Positions 23,536 to 31,245 of a stretch of 64,000 nucleotides of DNA are shown one piece after another. Below the pieces are notes generated by a model that saw nothing but the letters and a program-made list of their open reading frames with translations, was not told the origin of the DNA and did not search any database. The stretch's first letter is position 1; each line of letters starts with the position of its first letter. The stretch comes from Methanothermococcus okinawensis IH1 (GTDB taxonomy: Archaea; AGJL01; Methanococci; Methanococcales; Methanococcaceae): the NCBI RefSeq assembly GCF_000179575.2, contig NC_015636.1, positions 310,001-374,000 on the forward strand, in the 5' to 3' direction. Made by a program: the position numbers and the translations under genes.

Positions 23536-25683
23536 ATGGGAAATACACCCTTAACTTATGATGAAATTATAGCAAAAGTAAAACGAACTTGGACTGTTAA
23601 ATTTTGGTTTGATGTTGTTGCGTATGGGAGTGAGCATTATTCAACAAGTATAATGAATGATTCAACTTACAAAATTTTTAGATATAATCTTATTACAAAT
23701 CATTATGATGGCGAGATGGGTTGGGGCGTGATTGCTCATCAAACTGTTGAATATGATGATGTTGTTGAATGGAAGAATGATACAACAGTTGTTCAATTAC
23801 AATATCATAATTCTGACTCATATATGGCGGAAATAGTAATAGATTTATGTTATGAAATAAAATCAAATGATGGAAAATATACAAAATCTGGAAGGGTTAG
23901 ATGGTATGATTATTATAATGGCACTCATCTAAACTATTATAATATTACATCAGATGGAGCCTCACCAAATGAAAATTTACCAGAGTTTTCGATAAATAAA
24001 AATGTTAATTTAAATTCTTTTTCTGAAAATGATAATGGAACAGCAACAATTACTAATAATAGTGACGGAACATATTATGTAAATGGACTAATAATGACTG
24101 ATGTTTTCAAAAAAGTATCTATTGAAAATAAAGAAGAAAATGTATCAAAATCATTTTCATTTACAATAGAAAAAGATGGAAAAAATATAAAATCATACAA
24201 TCAAAATGGAAATATAACAGATATTATAAATAAAGATATTGGTGATGGTTGGTGGATAAGTTCTGATTCGACAGCAGAAATAACGGAAGATAATGATACA
24301 CAATGTGATATTGTCTCTTCATCTTTTATTGGATATTCAGTTCAGCCGGGGGATTATAAAATTACATTTACTAATAAAATAGGCGTTGGGACAATAATTC
24401 AAACATTTACATTTACTATAAAAGAAGGGATGAAAGAAAATATAAATATAAAAATTAGTGGAGATTTAGCCATAAAGCCGGTGTGTAAATGTTATTTAAA
24501 TAGCGTTGATTCAAAAAAAATAACATATAATTATTCAGTTTCGAACGTAAAGTTCAATGCATTTCCAAATGATTCAAATACCCAATTAACAAATATATTT
24601 TATGAGAATTTACGAGATAACACAAAATGGTATTTACGATTATTTGATAAAGATGATAATAAATTAACAGAAAAAGATATTACAAAACAAAATGTTGGAA
24701 CAATAGATTATACATTTAATTTATCGAAAAATACTGTATTTGATGGTAAATGGGAATTAATTGCAAAATATAACAAAAAAGAATATAAATTAGACGAACA
24801 ACAAATAAAAGTAATAAGACAAAAATACTGCAACACCATAAAAATAGATATAAAAATGTATGATGAAGCTGGGACTGAAATTGATAAAATACCACAGCCT
24901 ACTTCGGCTGGATATAACAAAAATTTACATAGTAATATAAATATAAAAATAAATATTACAGATGAACAAGGTAAATATATCGATATCCCAGATGGTAAAA
25001 TAAAAACAAACTGGCAACAAACATTAACAAAAGATGATATCGGTAAATACAGCTTTATAATACCAAATACTGATGATAACGCATTGGGTTTAGGAAGCTA
25101 TGGAATAACTGTTTATGTAGATAGAGATTGGTGCGAAACAAACGGCTATTATAATAGTCATAACATTGAAGCAAATAATGTTATGATAAATTCAAACAAA
25201 ATAGAAAAAATAATGTTTGTGGGAGCTCAGGTTGTAAATTATGAAAATGGGATAACAAATTTGGATAAAGAATATGATAAAATATCTGGCATATTTATAA
25301 ATCCACAATTAGAGTTCGATGTTGTTCAATCGACTCAAACCAATAATCCACTAAATCAATATACTTTTTGTTATACTCCATTTATAGCATCACAAACACT
25401 AAATCTTCCAACATATACTGATGAAGAAAAGAAAGAATTAATAAAAGCCATTATGAGAGATTTAGGAAATGTTAGGAAAATAGAAACATTCCAAATTATG
25501 ACAAAACCAGATAAATTACCGAAAATAAATCAAAATATTACATTAGATACTTGTATTGATAATCAGTTAAGAACTATCCCCATATATTCAATTAATATAT
25601 CAATATCAAACAGGAAACTATCTGTAAAAATATCTAATGAAGAAAAAAAGCTAATGAAAGATTATTTAAGCATGCTAAAATAA
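23536..25683 (+). CDS. Large tail-tip / fibre protein
   Basis: A 715-residue protein starting after GGTGGTTTT. The N terminus (YDEIIAKVKRTWTVKFWFDVV) is followed by several immunoglobulin-like beta domains (residues 190-290, 295-400 and 415-520), each with tyrosine-ended strands. The C-terminal 120 residues (FVVQ.. TLNLPTYTDEEKKELIKAIMRD, RKIETFQIMTKPDKLPKINQNITLDT) look like the end of a tail hub, so the hub function may be split between this gene and the preceding one, with the Ig-like part inserted. It ends 1 base before the convergent gp10-like gene. Role in host binding is inferred. Confidence 0.6.
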   Translation: MGNTPLTYDEIIAKVKRTWTVKFWFDVVAYGSEHYSTSIMNDSTYKIFRYNLITNHYDGEMGWGVIAHQTVEYDDVVEWKNDTTVVQLQYHNSDSYMAEIVIDLCYEIKSNDGKYTKSGRVRWYDYYNGTHLNYYNITSDGASPNENLPEFSINKNVNLNSFSENDNGTATITNNSDGTYYVNGLIMTDVFKKVSIENKEENVSKSFSFTIEKDGKNIKSYNQNGNITDIINKDIGDGWWISSDSTAEITEDNDTQCDIVSSSFIGYSVQPGDYKITFTNKIGVGTIIQTFTFTIKEGMKENINIKISGDLAIKPVCKCYLNSVDSKKITYNYSVSNVKFNAFPNDSNTQLTNIFYENLRDNTKWYLRLFDKDDNKLTEKDITKQNVGTIDYTFNLSKNTVFDGKWELIAKYNKKEYKLDEQQIKVIRQKYCNTIKIDIKMYDEAGTEIDKIPQPTSAGYNKNLHSNINIKINITDEQGKYIDIPDGKIKTNWQQTLTKDDIGKYSFIIPNTDDNALGLGSYGITVYVDRDWCETNGYYNSHNIEANNVMINSNKIEKIMFVGAQVVNYENGITNLDKEYDKISGIFINPQLEFDVVQSTQTNNPLNQYTFCYTPFIASQTLNLPTYTDEEKKELIKAIMRDLGNVRKIETFQIMTKPDKLPKINQNITLDTCIDNQLRTIPIYSINISISNRKLSVKISNEEKKLMKDYLSMLK

Positions 25684-25684
25684 A

Positions 25685-26140
25685 CTATTTTAAGCTATCT
25701 TCTATTGCATTTTTAATAATCTCCTCTACTTCCTTTTGTTTTCTTTTTAGTGCGGGTTCAAAAAATGGTCTAGCAGGCATTTTACTCGTTCCTTTTTCTA
25801 CATATATTGCATAAGGTCTATCAGTTGTAATTATGCCCGTTAATCCTCCACTTCGGAACTTAACAGATATAGAATCTTGAAGTTTTTTCTTATCTTGTTT
25901 TGGACTGAATAAACCATTGTGAGGTAAAAGTCCTTTTTTCTCCAACTGTTTTTCGTATGATTTAGATATAGGTTTCCATCCTAAATCCGCCTTTTCATAT
26001 CCTGTCATAATATTTTCTTTTACCTCTTCCTTAACCATTAATGTTGCAGTCTTGACGGCATCTTGCAGATTTTTAAACATCTCATCCTTCATAGTTAGTA
26101 TATTTTTATCTATCTTAACATCTATTTTGAAATCCCCCAT
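25685..26140 (-). CDS. HK97 gp10-like / virion morphogenesis protein
   Basis: The 151-residue protein carries the signature of the HK97 gp10-like family near its C terminus: DRPYAIYVEKGTSKMPARPF followed by FEPALKRKQKEV. Upstream, AATLMVKEEVKENI and GWKPISKSYEKQLEKKGLL fit the N-terminal helix and strand. These proteins form the tail terminator or head-tail joining ring. In most phages this gene lies near the connector on the same strand as the capsid; here it travels with the portal and terminase on the opposite strand. It is 4 bases from the portal stop. Confidence 0.8.
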   Translation of the reverse strand: MGDFKIDVKIDKNILTMKDEMFKNLQDAVKTATLMVKEEVKENIMTGYEKADLGWKPISKSYEKQLEKKGLLPHNGLFSPKQDKKKLQDSISVKFRSGGLTGIITTDRPYAIYVEKGTSKMPARPFFEPALKRKQKEVEEIIKNAIEDSLK

Positions 26141-26144
26141 AATA

Positions 26145-28184
26145 TCACTTAATAGGTTCTATGCGATATACTGGCGTACATCTACATCTCGGATGTATTG
26201 GCGGGATGATAGGGGCTTCATTAATTTCCCATTCTTTATTGGCATATCCTTTACATATTGGACATACTTTACTATCTCCCCTCGTTATGATTTTAACATA
26301 TACCTTATATTTCCCTTTGTGCTTTTTTGCAAATTCTTTATAATATTCATTTTCAGACCATGTTTTAGCCCTCCTTAATTCTGTTTCCACAATCCTTTGA
26401 GCATCTGCTTTTGTAGTTTTCAATGTATCCATTATTCTTTGTGTAATATTTGTATCCCCCACAGTATTGAGCTCTGAAACAATGATATATTTAAGTCTAT
26501 TTTTCTGGTTTTCAGTTAGTTTAGTGCATAAATCCAATGCGTAGTTTTTTACAAACTTCACAGCATCGCTATTTACATCTATTTGTAATCCCGTTCCTGC
26601 TACCACCGTATCTATTGCGGTGTTAATTTCTCCTTTTAGATTATTATCTATATCTTTGAAGTGCTCATCCAACATATTATTTAGTTCTATATAATTATCA
26701 ACAGTAATTGATTTGTTCTTTTTCAAAAACTCTTTAACATCATCATCAAATGCTATTGTTGCATTTTCAATATTATTCATTATTTTATTAGTGAGCTCCT
26801 CAACAATGACATTATCGGTGTCATCAGTTGGTATGTCTGAGTGCTGTGCTGGTTTTGTTGTTGTGGATTTATCGAATTCAATGTTTAAACCAAATTCTTT
26901 CATAACTTCAATTATTACATTCTCTTTAACTCCACAATTTTTTAACTTTCCAATAATATCTGCCTGTTTATCCAATCTTTCTACTTTCTGATTTGTATCT
27001 TCAGGGTTTATATCTGCAAATTTTATCTTTACTCCATTTCCGAACTTTCTGAATAATATAAAATTAATAAGTGCCGTAAAATCAGTTTGCATTCCTCGAT
27101 ATACTGCATTAAGATAATCTGCCACTGTTCGTGATGTTGCTAATTCCGAACCTCTCGCATCTATGAGTGCCATGCTCGATAACAGTGCATATGTTATTTG
27201 TTTGTCCAAAATAGAAATTGATGTTTCATATATCTGTGGATTAATAGCCTTACCTGCTTCAATCGTTTTAAGTTCAAGGAATGGGTCTGTAAATAATTCC
27301 TTCCTCTCATCCCAATTCTCAAACTCTTCCGATAACTGCTCTAATTGTTTTTTAAAATTATCATAAGCTTTCTTAGCAACCTCATCATTGGGGTCTGCTG
27401 GTGGAGTTGGAAACATTGGATTTCCATCTTTATCAAACTTTCCAACTATGCCATGGATGAACGGTGCGGAATATCTCATAATTGTAGTGGGCATCCTCCT
27501 AATTATGTCCCACTTTGCCAAAACATATTCAATACATTTATCTATTACCGAGCCACCGTTCCTTTTGAACCATATTATATTTTCTGCCTTTCCAACTTCT
27601 GCACCGTTGGTTTTGATTTTATTTCGAAGCTCCGAGGGTACGAAGTATATCGTTTTAGATTTAGCATTCCCTTGCAGGTCTTCATAGTTAGCCGTTTGGA
27701 TAAAATAAACTTCTCTATCGTCGAAAGGGCTTTTTTTAACCTCCATTGTTGTTGGGTCTATTCTCTGGATATACTCGACTTCACCGTTCTTATACCTTAT
27801 TTGTGCGAAACATTCCCCATATATTAAATAATCAATAAATATCTTTTCCAATATGCTGTCTCCGTGTAGATTTGTGTTAATTAACCCTATCTCATTAATC
27901 CAATTTTGCACCTTTTCTTTAAGTGTATCATTGTCAGCAATTATTTCATAGCTCTGGAATAGTTTATTTTTCAATGTTGTTATTGTGAGATTAACCGTAG
28001 CATCGTATTTATATATCATTTCTTTGAATGCAGGGTCTTCTAATAATTGAGCGTATTTGGTGGAGCCTATGGTTGTAGGTCTTTTGTAGTTTGATAAGTG
28101 CTGTATAACAATATCATCGTCTTTCGTATTTTCAGTAATGGCATTATTATCTTTTGAATGTCCCCAAACTGCTGTAAAGAACAT
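26145..28184 (-). CDS. Portal protein fused to a MuF-like domain
   Basis: The 679-residue protein combines two usually separate parts. Residues 1-440 are a portal (DUF935/Mu gp29-like): IDYLIYGECFAQIRYKNG, PTTMEVKKSPFDD, LLSSMALIDARGSELATSRTVADYL. Residues 480-679 are a helical linker plus a MuF-type head morphogenesis domain ending AQRIVETELRRAKTW, then GDSKVCPICKGY and IIPPIHPRCRCTPVY, with the typical cysteines and PxHPxCRC box. The portal ring is the entry for DNA packaging; MuF proteins are often ejected or stabilise the portal vertex. It follows the large terminase by 4 bases in one leftward operon. Confidence 0.88.
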   Translation of the reverse strand: MFFTAVWGHSKDNNAITENTKDDDIVIQHLSNYKRPTTIGSTKYAQLLEDPAFKEMIYKYDATVNLTITTLKNKLFQSYEIIADNDTLKEKVQNWINEIGLINTNLHGDSILEKIFIDYLIYGECFAQIRYKNGEVEYIQRIDPTTMEVKKSPFDDREVYFIQTANYEDLQGNAKSKTIYFVPSELRNKIKTNGAEVGKAENIIWFKRNGGSVIDKCIEYVLAKWDIIRRMPTTIMRYSAPFIHGIVGKFDKDGNPMFPTPPADPNDEVAKKAYDNFKKQLEQLSEEFENWDERKELFTDPFLELKTIEAGKAINPQIYETSISILDKQITYALLSSMALIDARGSELATSRTVADYLNAVYRGMQTDFTALINFILFRKFGNGVKIKFADINPEDTNQKVERLDKQADIIGKLKNCGVKENVIIEVMKEFGLNIEFDKSTTTKPAQHSDIPTDDTDNVIVEELTNKIMNNIENATIAFDDDVKEFLKKNKSITVDNYIELNNMLDEHFKDIDNNLKGEINTAIDTVVAGTGLQIDVNSDAVKFVKNYALDLCTKLTENQKNRLKYIIVSELNTVGDTNITQRIMDTLKTTKADAQRIVETELRRAKTWSENEYYKEFAKKHKGKYKVYVKIITRGDSKVCPICKGYANKEWEINEAPIIPPIHPRCRCTPVYRIEPIK

Positions 28185-28188
28185 ATAA

Positions 28189-29526
28189 TCACCTCAAAGT
28201 GTAAGCATAGTTATTGATTATCTTAGTATGTTTTGATTCAGCAGCATAAATTGCAAGAGCTAAACTCATAACGCAGTCATCATGCTGTCCATTCCCCTCA
28301 CAAGATAATTGTGTTTTTCTTTTAACATATCTGAAATATTTCAGTTCAGTTATAAGCTGGTCGAGATATGGGAACAATACTTCATTTTTTACAATAGATG
28401 TTTGGAGTTTTGTAATAAGTGGGAGTTTGTTTTTACTCGTAAAAGTAAATCCAATTGGATTTAGAGATTCTACCTGTTCAACTACTGCCGCACCAGGTCC
28501 TGTTGCATCCATACATACTTGCGGTTTATTAAACAATTGGTATAATTCTTTAACTTTATCTGCAACAAATGAATACGGCATTAAATTAAACCGTTCGAAA
28601 TAAACGAGTTTATATGGTTTTACACTCACATCAAGTACTGTAATTACTGTATAATCCTCAAATTTTGCCAAATCTACACCCATTACATATTGATGCCCGC
28701 TTTCTCCTGATTTTAATAGTTTAATGGTGCCATCAATACACTGCTGAATATACTCCCAATTAAATACCGCCTCATTATTATCAATGAACTCTGCACAATA
28801 CTCCTGTTTCCAAACTGGCGAATCTTCCCCAACTTCCTGCTTAATCTCTTCAATTGCATTTTTAGGTAAGAAAGGATTTGTCCAGGTTGGAAACCTAAAT
28901 GAAATATGTCTGTTTTGTTTATTTTTCCCCATTAAAAATGACTCATAAAAATGGTTATGCCCGTTGGGTGTTGAAATTTCAATTAATGGAGCATCATAAT
29001 CCAATAAAAGTGGCTTAATTACATATTTCACTACATCATCTTTGATGAATGCAGCCTCATCTAATATAACAAGATGATAGCTCTCTCCTCTTATGGATGT
29101 TGGATTATCTGCACTTCTAAAATCAATAGTACAGCCTGTTTTAAATTCAATAGCCATGTATGGGGATTCAACCATTCTCTTAACTAATCTACTTAGTACA
29201 TTGCTTTTTTCAATGTATTTTTTTAGCTCCCTAAATATAATTCTTGCATTGGCATAGAATGGAGCTATTACAGCATATTTCTTATTTTTTTGAGTACTAC
29301 ATAAGAATATTAGCAAAAATGCCATTAATTTTGATTTACCAAACCTACGGCCTGCAGCTACTATAATTGTTTTATATTTCTTTGAGATATATGCATCAAT
29401 TATTTTTTGTTGTGCGGAATGTAATTTTTCTTTAAGTATTGCAGCTACAAAGAATTCTAAATCTGTTTTTAGTTTTGTTTTTAAGTCTTGTGCTGAATAT
29501 TGTCGTAGTTTGGTACTGATTGACAT
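28189..29526 (-). CDS. terL: Terminase large subunit
   Basis: This 445-residue packaging motor has an ATPase with Walker A GRRFGKSK (59-66), Walker B LVILDEA (152-158) and coupling motif ISTPNG, then an RNase H-like nuclease domain with GVDLAKFEDYT, CMDATGPG and HDDCVMSLA containing the metal-binding acidic residues. It cuts and packages the viral genome through the portal. The catalytic set is complete, so it should be active. It is the second gene of the leftward packaging operon, 10 bases after the small subunit. The gene is oriented opposite to the capsid operon. Confidence 0.94.
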   Translation of the reverse strand: MSISTKLRQYSAQDLKTKLKTDLEFFVAAILKEKLHSAQQKIIDAYISKKYKTIIVAAGRRFGKSKLMAFLLIFLCSTQKNKKYAVIAPFYANARIIFRELKKYIEKSNVLSRLVKRMVESPYMAIEFKTGCTIDFRSADNPTSIRGESYHLVILDEAAFIKDDVVKYVIKPLLLDYDAPLIEISTPNGHNHFYESFLMGKNKQNRHISFRFPTWTNPFLPKNAIEEIKQEVGEDSPVWKQEYCAEFIDNNEAVFNWEYIQQCIDGTIKLLKSGESGHQYVMGVDLAKFEDYTVITVLDVSVKPYKLVYFERFNLMPYSFVADKVKELYQLFNKPQVCMDATGPGAAVVEQVESLNPIGFTFTSKNKLPLITKLQTSIVKNEVLFPYLDQLITELKYFRYVKRKTQLSCEGNGQHDDCVMSLALAIYAAESKHTKIINNYAYTLR

Positions 29527-29536
29527 ACTATCTCCA

Positions 29537-29959
29537 CTAGGACATTAATGCTTTAACAATTGGGTCTTCTTCTTCCTTCTCCTGCCCTATTAATAACTCA
29601 GTTTTTGTTTTTAAAGCAGAACATATTGCATTAACGGTTGCTTGGAATTGGTGGGGGTGCTTAATAAGGTCTTCTCTATCTAATATTTTTTCAGCAACAT
29701 CGAGTGATTTATTTAATAGTTCAATCCCCCTCATTAGCTCCGTTTCAACACTTCCCTCACCTTTCTCTTTTTCATACATTTCCTTTAATCTTACATTGGC
29801 CTCCTTTTCAAGATTTCTTTTGTAGTATTCATACACTGAAGACGGGCTAACTTTAACCTGGTATTCTTTTTGAATTCTGTTTGATATGTCCCTCCATGAG
29901 CTTCCTTGTGCTCTCCATAGGATAATATCATCATGCATCATTGGAGTAATTTTGGCCAC
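29537..29959 (-). CDS. terS: Terminase small subunit
   Basis: I place the start at GTG 29959, four bases after GGTGAT; the in-frame ATG at 29971 overlaps that site. The 140-residue protein begins with a DNA-binding helix-turn-helix (MHDDIILWRAQGSSWRDISN, then VSPSSVYEYYKRN) and continues with a long oligomerisation helix (EANVRLKEMYEKEKGEG, GIELLNKSLDVAEKILDRED). Position before terL and overall layout identify it as the small terminase subunit that recognises the packaging site. The N-terminal HTH would bind pac or cos DNA, which may lie nearby, for example the repeats at 29980-30050. Confidence 0.8.
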   Translation of the reverse strand: MAKITPMMHDDIILWRAQGSSWRDISNRIQKEYQVKVSPSSVYEYYKRNLEKEANVRLKEMYEKEKGEGSVETELMRGIELLNKSLDVAEKILDREDLIKHPHQFQATVNAICSALKTKTELLIGQEKEEEDPIVKALMS

Positions 29960-29979
29960 AATAATCACCATTCAATATA

Positions 29980-30019
29980 TGTTCGGATTTATTCTGTTTT
30001 ATTAGGTTTTGTTCGGATT
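29980..30019. promoter_or_regulatory. TGTTCGGATT direct repeats before the packaging operon
   Basis: TGTTCGGATT occurs at 29980-29989 and again at 30010-30019, 30 bases apart, about three helical turns. Both lie directly upstream of the small terminase start. Equal helical spacing suggests two binding sites on the same face of the DNA, for a regulator or for terminase itself. Confidence 0.5.
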
Positions 30020-30030
30020 ATCCTAATGCA

Positions 30031-30050
30031 TTAGCATTTAAAAATGCTAA
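30031..30050. promoter_or_regulatory. Late-operon palindrome, right copy
   Basis: This 20-bp palindrome is identical, read on the minus strand, to 13355-13374 in the leader of the rightward late operon. It lies between the leftward packaging operon and the rightward gene at 30075 and overlaps a further small palindrome CTAATGCATTAG (30022-30033). The pair marks the outer ends of both late operons. Confidence 0.65.
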
Positions 30051-30074
30051 CATTTTAATTAACATGGTGATAAC

Positions 30075-30362
30075 ATGAATGAGTATCAAAAACAGTATAT
30101 GGCTACATTGTTATTGATTGAAATAATATTATTGCTCCTAAAAGAGTTTAGAGCCGCATTAGTATGCATCCCAATATTCATTATAATTTTAGCATTGTTC
30201 CATGAGCAACTTTTTCATGGCATTAGTTTGGACAATATTAAACTGTTTAAAAAAGACTCTTTCAATGCTCATAAGAGAGTTAAGAGCATTGCTCCAATTA
30301 ATAGCAATCTACCAAAAGAACACAAACAAAAGGAAGGTTATAGCAAAAATAATTGGTATTAA
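30075..30362 (+). CDS. Small membrane protein (holin candidate)
   Basis: A 95-residue protein starting 4 bases after GGTGAT. Residues 8-45 contain two closely spaced hydrophobic helices (MATLLLIEIILLLL and ALVCIPIFIIILALF) followed by a basic, polar tail. Small proteins with two membrane helices and a charged tail are holin-like, and this is the only such gene beside the packaging operon. No endolysin is visible, which would fit an S-layer host without pseudomurein. Its 3' part overlaps another hydrophobic frame (30202-30465) in a different register. Confidence 0.55.
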   Translation: MNEYQKQYMATLLLIEIILLLLKEFRAALVCIPIFIIILALFHEQLFHGISLDNIKLFKKDSFNAHKRVKSIAPINSNLPKEHKQKEGYSKNNWY

Positions 30363-30465
30363 GTTAATTGAACATATATTGTTAATCTTGTGCAGTTATT
30401 TTGGTATCTCAAAGGGAGTAATCCCCTTCATTAAAATACTGATAGAAATATTATTGGGTGGTTAA
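30202..30465 (+). CDS. Overlapping hydrophobic frame (second membrane protein or frameshift extension)
   Basis: This frame overlaps the preceding gene by 161 bases in the +1 register. The non-overlapping part encodes KVIAKIIGIKLIEHILLILC, then SYFGISKGVIPFIKILIEILLGG, two hydrophobic helices, and ends immediately before the start of the next gene (TAA-ATG), as a coupled gene would. No good ribosome binding site is seen before its possible ATG starts (30202, 30217). It may be translated by reinitiation or by a shift from the gene upstream. It may also be an old fusion partner. Confidence 0.4.
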   Translation: MSNFFMALVWTILNCLKKTLSMLIRELRALLQLIAIYQKNTNKRKVIAKIIGIKLIEHILLILCSYFGISKGVIPFIKILIEILLGG

Positions 30466-30789
30466 ATGGGAATATTTAATAAGAACAGAAAAGCCGAAAC
30501 TTCGAAAAACATTGACATTGTTGAAAAATTAAAACCTTATGTTGATTATCCAATTGAAAAAGATAGGAAAAAAGAATTATTAAAAGCACTCGATAAAAAA
30601 ATAGAAGAATACACTAATGAAAATGGAATATTGGATTTCCAAGAAGTGTTGGATGAACTTTATGATAGTTGTTTCGAAATTAAAGAAATCAATGGAGTCG
30701 AATATACATTCTTAGTTCAGGTTTTGAGTTTGTATATCTATCATGTTATTATCACAGGAGCTCCGATTGATTTAGAAAAACTTCTTTGA
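30466..30789 (+). CDS. Provirus protein of unknown function at the right end
   Basis: A 107-residue protein starting after GGGTGGTTA. It is charged and mostly helical (KNIDIVEKLKPYVDYPIEKD, EELLKALDKKIEEY), with a hydrophobic segment near the end (FLVQVLSLYIYHVIITGAP). It is the last gene before attR, a place where tailed viruses often carry cargo or lysogenic-conversion genes. I do not recognise it. The ribosome binding site and coupling to the preceding stop support it as a real gene. Confidence 0.6.
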   Translation: MGIFNKNRKAETSKNIDIVEKLKPYVDYPIEKDRKKELLKALDKKIEEYTNENGILDFQEVLDELYDSCFEIKEINGVEYTFLVQVLSLYIYHVIITGAPIDLEKLL

Positions 30790-30796
30790 TACCATC

Positions 30797-30814
30797 AAAA
30801 TATAATCCCGTTGG
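30797..30814 (+). repeat. 18-bp repeat beside attR, left copy
   Basis: AAAATATAATCCCGTTGG occurs here and, inverted, at 31143-31160. Its last 11 bases AATCCCGTTGG also lie inside the att core (30981-30991 and 2067-2077). Copies on both sides of attR could be arm-type binding sites for the integrase or traces of earlier integrations at the same tRNA. Confidence 0.55.
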
Positions 30815-30974
30815 TTGTTGCCAAAAAAATAACCGTCCTTTAAATTCTCCTTTGAGATTTGGTTTAAAAAAGCATCAAACTACTATCGGACTTATGCAAA
30901 TCTCTAAAAATAATACTAAAAACGCTTTAAAAACGCTTAATTATCATTTAAAAAATGCCTTTTTATTACGCAAT

Positions 30975-31029
30975 ACTGCTAATCCCGTTGGGCTTTGCCC
31001 AACCCGAGTTCAAATCTCGGCCTCCGCGT
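30975..31029 (+). other. attR (55-bp core)
   Basis: The sequence is identical to attL (2061-2115): the tRNA-Ser 3' part from the anticodon loop to the end of the acceptor stem plus two bases. No 5' half of a tRNA precedes it, so it is the displaced host end. The flanks differ immediately (A versus G before, C versus T after). Confidence 0.95.
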
Positions 31030-31142
31030 TATGCTTTTACTGTTTTATTTAGCGTTATTTTATTAAGTCCTAAAATAAATTATAGCTCTTTTATATATAA
31101 TACCTATGGAAAATTTAAAGGACTACTAAAAAGCGGTTATAC

Positions 31143-31160
31143 CCAACGGGATTATATTTT
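31143..31160 (-). repeat. 18-bp repeat beside attR, right inverted copy
   Basis: This is the exact inverted copy of 30797-30814. It lies about 110 bases beyond attR, in DNA that should be host, which means either that the repeat was present in the bacterial-side attachment region before integration or that a second, decayed element adjoins here. The rest of 31030-31245 is AT-rich with no gene. Confidence 0.55.
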
Positions 31161-31245
31161 TACATGGTGCTATATTAAAAAATTAAATAAAATAGATGTT
31201 ACATAAGGATATATGCTAACATAAATAACCATACCAATAATATTT

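Larger units (their letters stand above)
2061..31029. mobile_element. Integrated head-tailed virus (provirus) in tRNA-Ser(GCT)
   Basis: The element is about 29 kb between 55-bp att repeats. It carries a tyrosine integrase, MCM-like helicase, winged-helix regulator, terminase, portal, prohead protease, HK97-type capsid, tail tube, tape measure and tail-tip genes. This is the gene set of an archaeal tailed virus (Caudoviricetes type). Packaging genes run leftward from the right end and capsid and tail genes run rightward toward them. The core structural genes look intact, while two accessory genes and one tail gene carry frame breaks at A-runs. Known relatives are tailed proviruses of Methanococcales. 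Which one is closest cannot be told without a database search. Confidence 0.95.

Noticed and set aside
30786-31206. Two open frames across attR
   Set aside because: They read through the tRNA fragment and intergenic DNA, lack ribosome binding sites and give no protein-like sequence.
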